This document shows positions 13,984 to 14,626 of a DNA stretch of 14,626 nucleotides, piece by piece (the stretch's first letter is position 1; each line of letters opens with the position of its first letter). Below the pieces are notes generated by a model that did no database searches, was not told the origin of the DNA, and saw only the letters and a program-made list of their open reading frames with translations. This DNA is from Deltaproteobacteria bacterium (lineage in GTDB: Bacteria; Myxococcota_A; JAADFL01). The DNA is taken from assembly GCA_013152945.1 (NCBI GenBank), contig JAADFL010000178.1, forward strand, positions 1 to 14,626, written 5' to 3'. The translations under genes were made by a program, and so were the position numbers.

Positions 13984-14484
13984 ATGGCAAAAAACATTCT
14001 TTCCGAAAAGGCACTTCTGGAAATCGTGGAAGAGATGAAGAAAAACTTCACCACTGCCGAATTCGTTGACAAATTCAAAGAGAAGCACAAAGACGACTGG
14101 CAGAAGGTGCATGACAAGTTTTCAGGCGGCCAGCGATTCCTCAAGGCCAGGCTCACCGATGTGGAGCAGGACACGATTGGGTACGTCAGGCATGCATTGA
14201 CCAAGCTCGCCAAGACTTACAAGGACAAGCTCCAGAAGAACAAGGACGGCACCTTTTTGATACCAGTCAAGAAGAAACCGGCCAATAAGGCTGCAAAAAA
14301 GCCGGCTAAAAAAGCCGCAAAGACACCAGCAAAGAAAACCACAAAAAAACCGGCAAAGAAGGCCGCAAAGAAACCGGCAAAGAAACCGGCAAAGAAACCG
14401 GCAAAGAAAAACACAAAAAAACCGGCTAAAAAGGCTGCAAAGAAACCGGCAAAGAAGGCCACAAAAAAGACGGCTAGAAAATAG
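13984..14484 (+). CDS. Histone H1-like DNA-binding protein
   Basis: 166 residues. ATG 13984 follows GGGAGGG by about 7-8 bases; a GTG at 13978 overlaps that signal. Residues 1-95 are a mostly helical, charged head domain I do not recognise. Residues 97-166 are a Lys/Ala/Pro tail with eight PAKK units (e.g. AKKPAKKPAKKPAKK, 128-142), as in eukaryotic linker histone tails and bacterial H1-like proteins. Such tails bind DNA through charge and can compact the nucleoid or alter transcription. The tail is encoded by near-perfect 12-base repeats (AAACCGGCAAAG), three in a row at about 14379-14415, so its length may vary between strains. A TATGAT at 13937-13942 may be its -10 box. It is transcribed alone, divergently from ruvX. 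Confidence 0.85.
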   Translation: MAKNILSEKALLEIVEEMKKNFTTAEFVDKFKEKHKDDWQKVHDKFSGGQRFLKARLTDVEQDTIGYVRHALTKLAKTYKDKLQKNKDGTFLIPVKKKPANKAAKKPAKKAAKTPAKKTTKKPAKKAAKKPAKKPAKKPAKKNTKKPAKKAAKKPAKKATKKTARK

Positions 14485-14492
14485 CCGGTTTT
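14471..14492 (+). terminator. terminator hairpin overlapping the H1-like stop codon
   Basis: CGGCTA (14471-14476), loop GAAAA, TAGCCG (14482-14487), then GTTTT. The perfect 6-base stem and short T-run fit an intrinsic terminator. The right arm begins with the TAG stop codon of the H1-like gene, so the hairpin includes the last coding bases. Confidence 0.5.
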
Positions 14493-14558
14493 ACTCGCCG
14501 AAAATTCATGTAAATCCCCTGCAAAGCCGCATCCTGCATGCTGAGAGGCAAGCGGAAA

Positions 14559-14624
14559 TCAAAGGCTCCTGGCCTGAAAGATTAGGCGCTTCATCTCTGC
14601 CACGGCCTCCATCATGCCTACAAG
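14559..14624 (-). CDS. possible 3' end of a minus-strand gene
   Basis: An open minus-strand frame enters from the right edge and stops at TGA 14561-14559. It gives 21 residues ending MKRLIFQARSL, with a helical, protein-like composition. Too short to identify. The gap 14493-14558 shows nothing definite. Confidence 0.3.
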   Translation of the reverse strand, partial: LVGMMEAVAEMKRLIFQARSL

Positions 14625-14626
14625 TA

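Noticed and set aside
14217-14462. Minus-strand frame rich in Phe, Ala and Gly opposite the H1-like tail
   Set aside because: It is the antisense reading of the Lys/Ala/Pro repeat and has no start signal.

Overview
The window reads as a chromosomal segment of a Gram-negative, lipoprotein-rich bacterium. It carries five predicted lipoproteins, a PEGA-domain protein, a thrombospondin type 3 repeat protein, a DUF4410-like lipoprotein and a histone H1-like basic protein. This mix is typical of Myxococcota, Desulfobacterota and related former Deltaproteobacteria, often known only from metagenomes. That placement is inference; no rRNA or taxonomic marker is present. Several starts appear to be TTG behind good Shine-Dalgarno (SD) sequences.

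Layout. Positions 1-553 hold no credible gene: first a GTGACC-type repeat and hairpin (104-142) that could be an insertion-sequence end, then a C-rich repeat array (216-500) with 14 copies of CCCTCTGG and a ~101-bp direct duplication. A large plus-strand lipoprotein (599-3226) follows. It appears to fuse an AMMECR1-like domain to a helical-toroid domain, and it faces the end of a long minus-strand block. That block (10334 down to 3479) reads, in transcription order: ABC ATPase, ABC-2 permease, TolB-like/PEGA membrane protein, lipoprotein with carboxypeptidase-regulatory-like and TSP3 repeats, GspE/PilB-like ATPase with two N-terminal membrane segments, and a small lipoprotein of unknown function. 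The last four genes are separated by 8, 29 and 17 bases and look like one operon. An ApbE-like FMN transferase with substituted metal-binding residues (10420-11565) is divergent from the ABC genes. It converges on a DUF4410-like lipoprotein (11581-12117, minus). A second C-rich array (12268-12343) separates that gene from a ruvX-mltG pair (minus). A histone H1-like gene with its own terminator (13984-14484, plus) closes the window, and a possible 3' gene end lies at the right edge.

How the genes may work together. The best candidate for an undescribed system is the four-gene operon at 3479-8602. It combines a secretion-type ATPase anchored in the membrane by its own N-terminus with an inner-membrane PEGA protein and two lipoproteins. 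No pilin, GspF or secretin gene is visible within the window. The ABC exporter just upstream may be co-transcribed. mltG and ruvX are a commonly seen housekeeping pairing (septal glycan processing; rRNA or Holliday-junction nuclease). The other genes are single transcription units with recognisable TTGAC-type promoter candidates.
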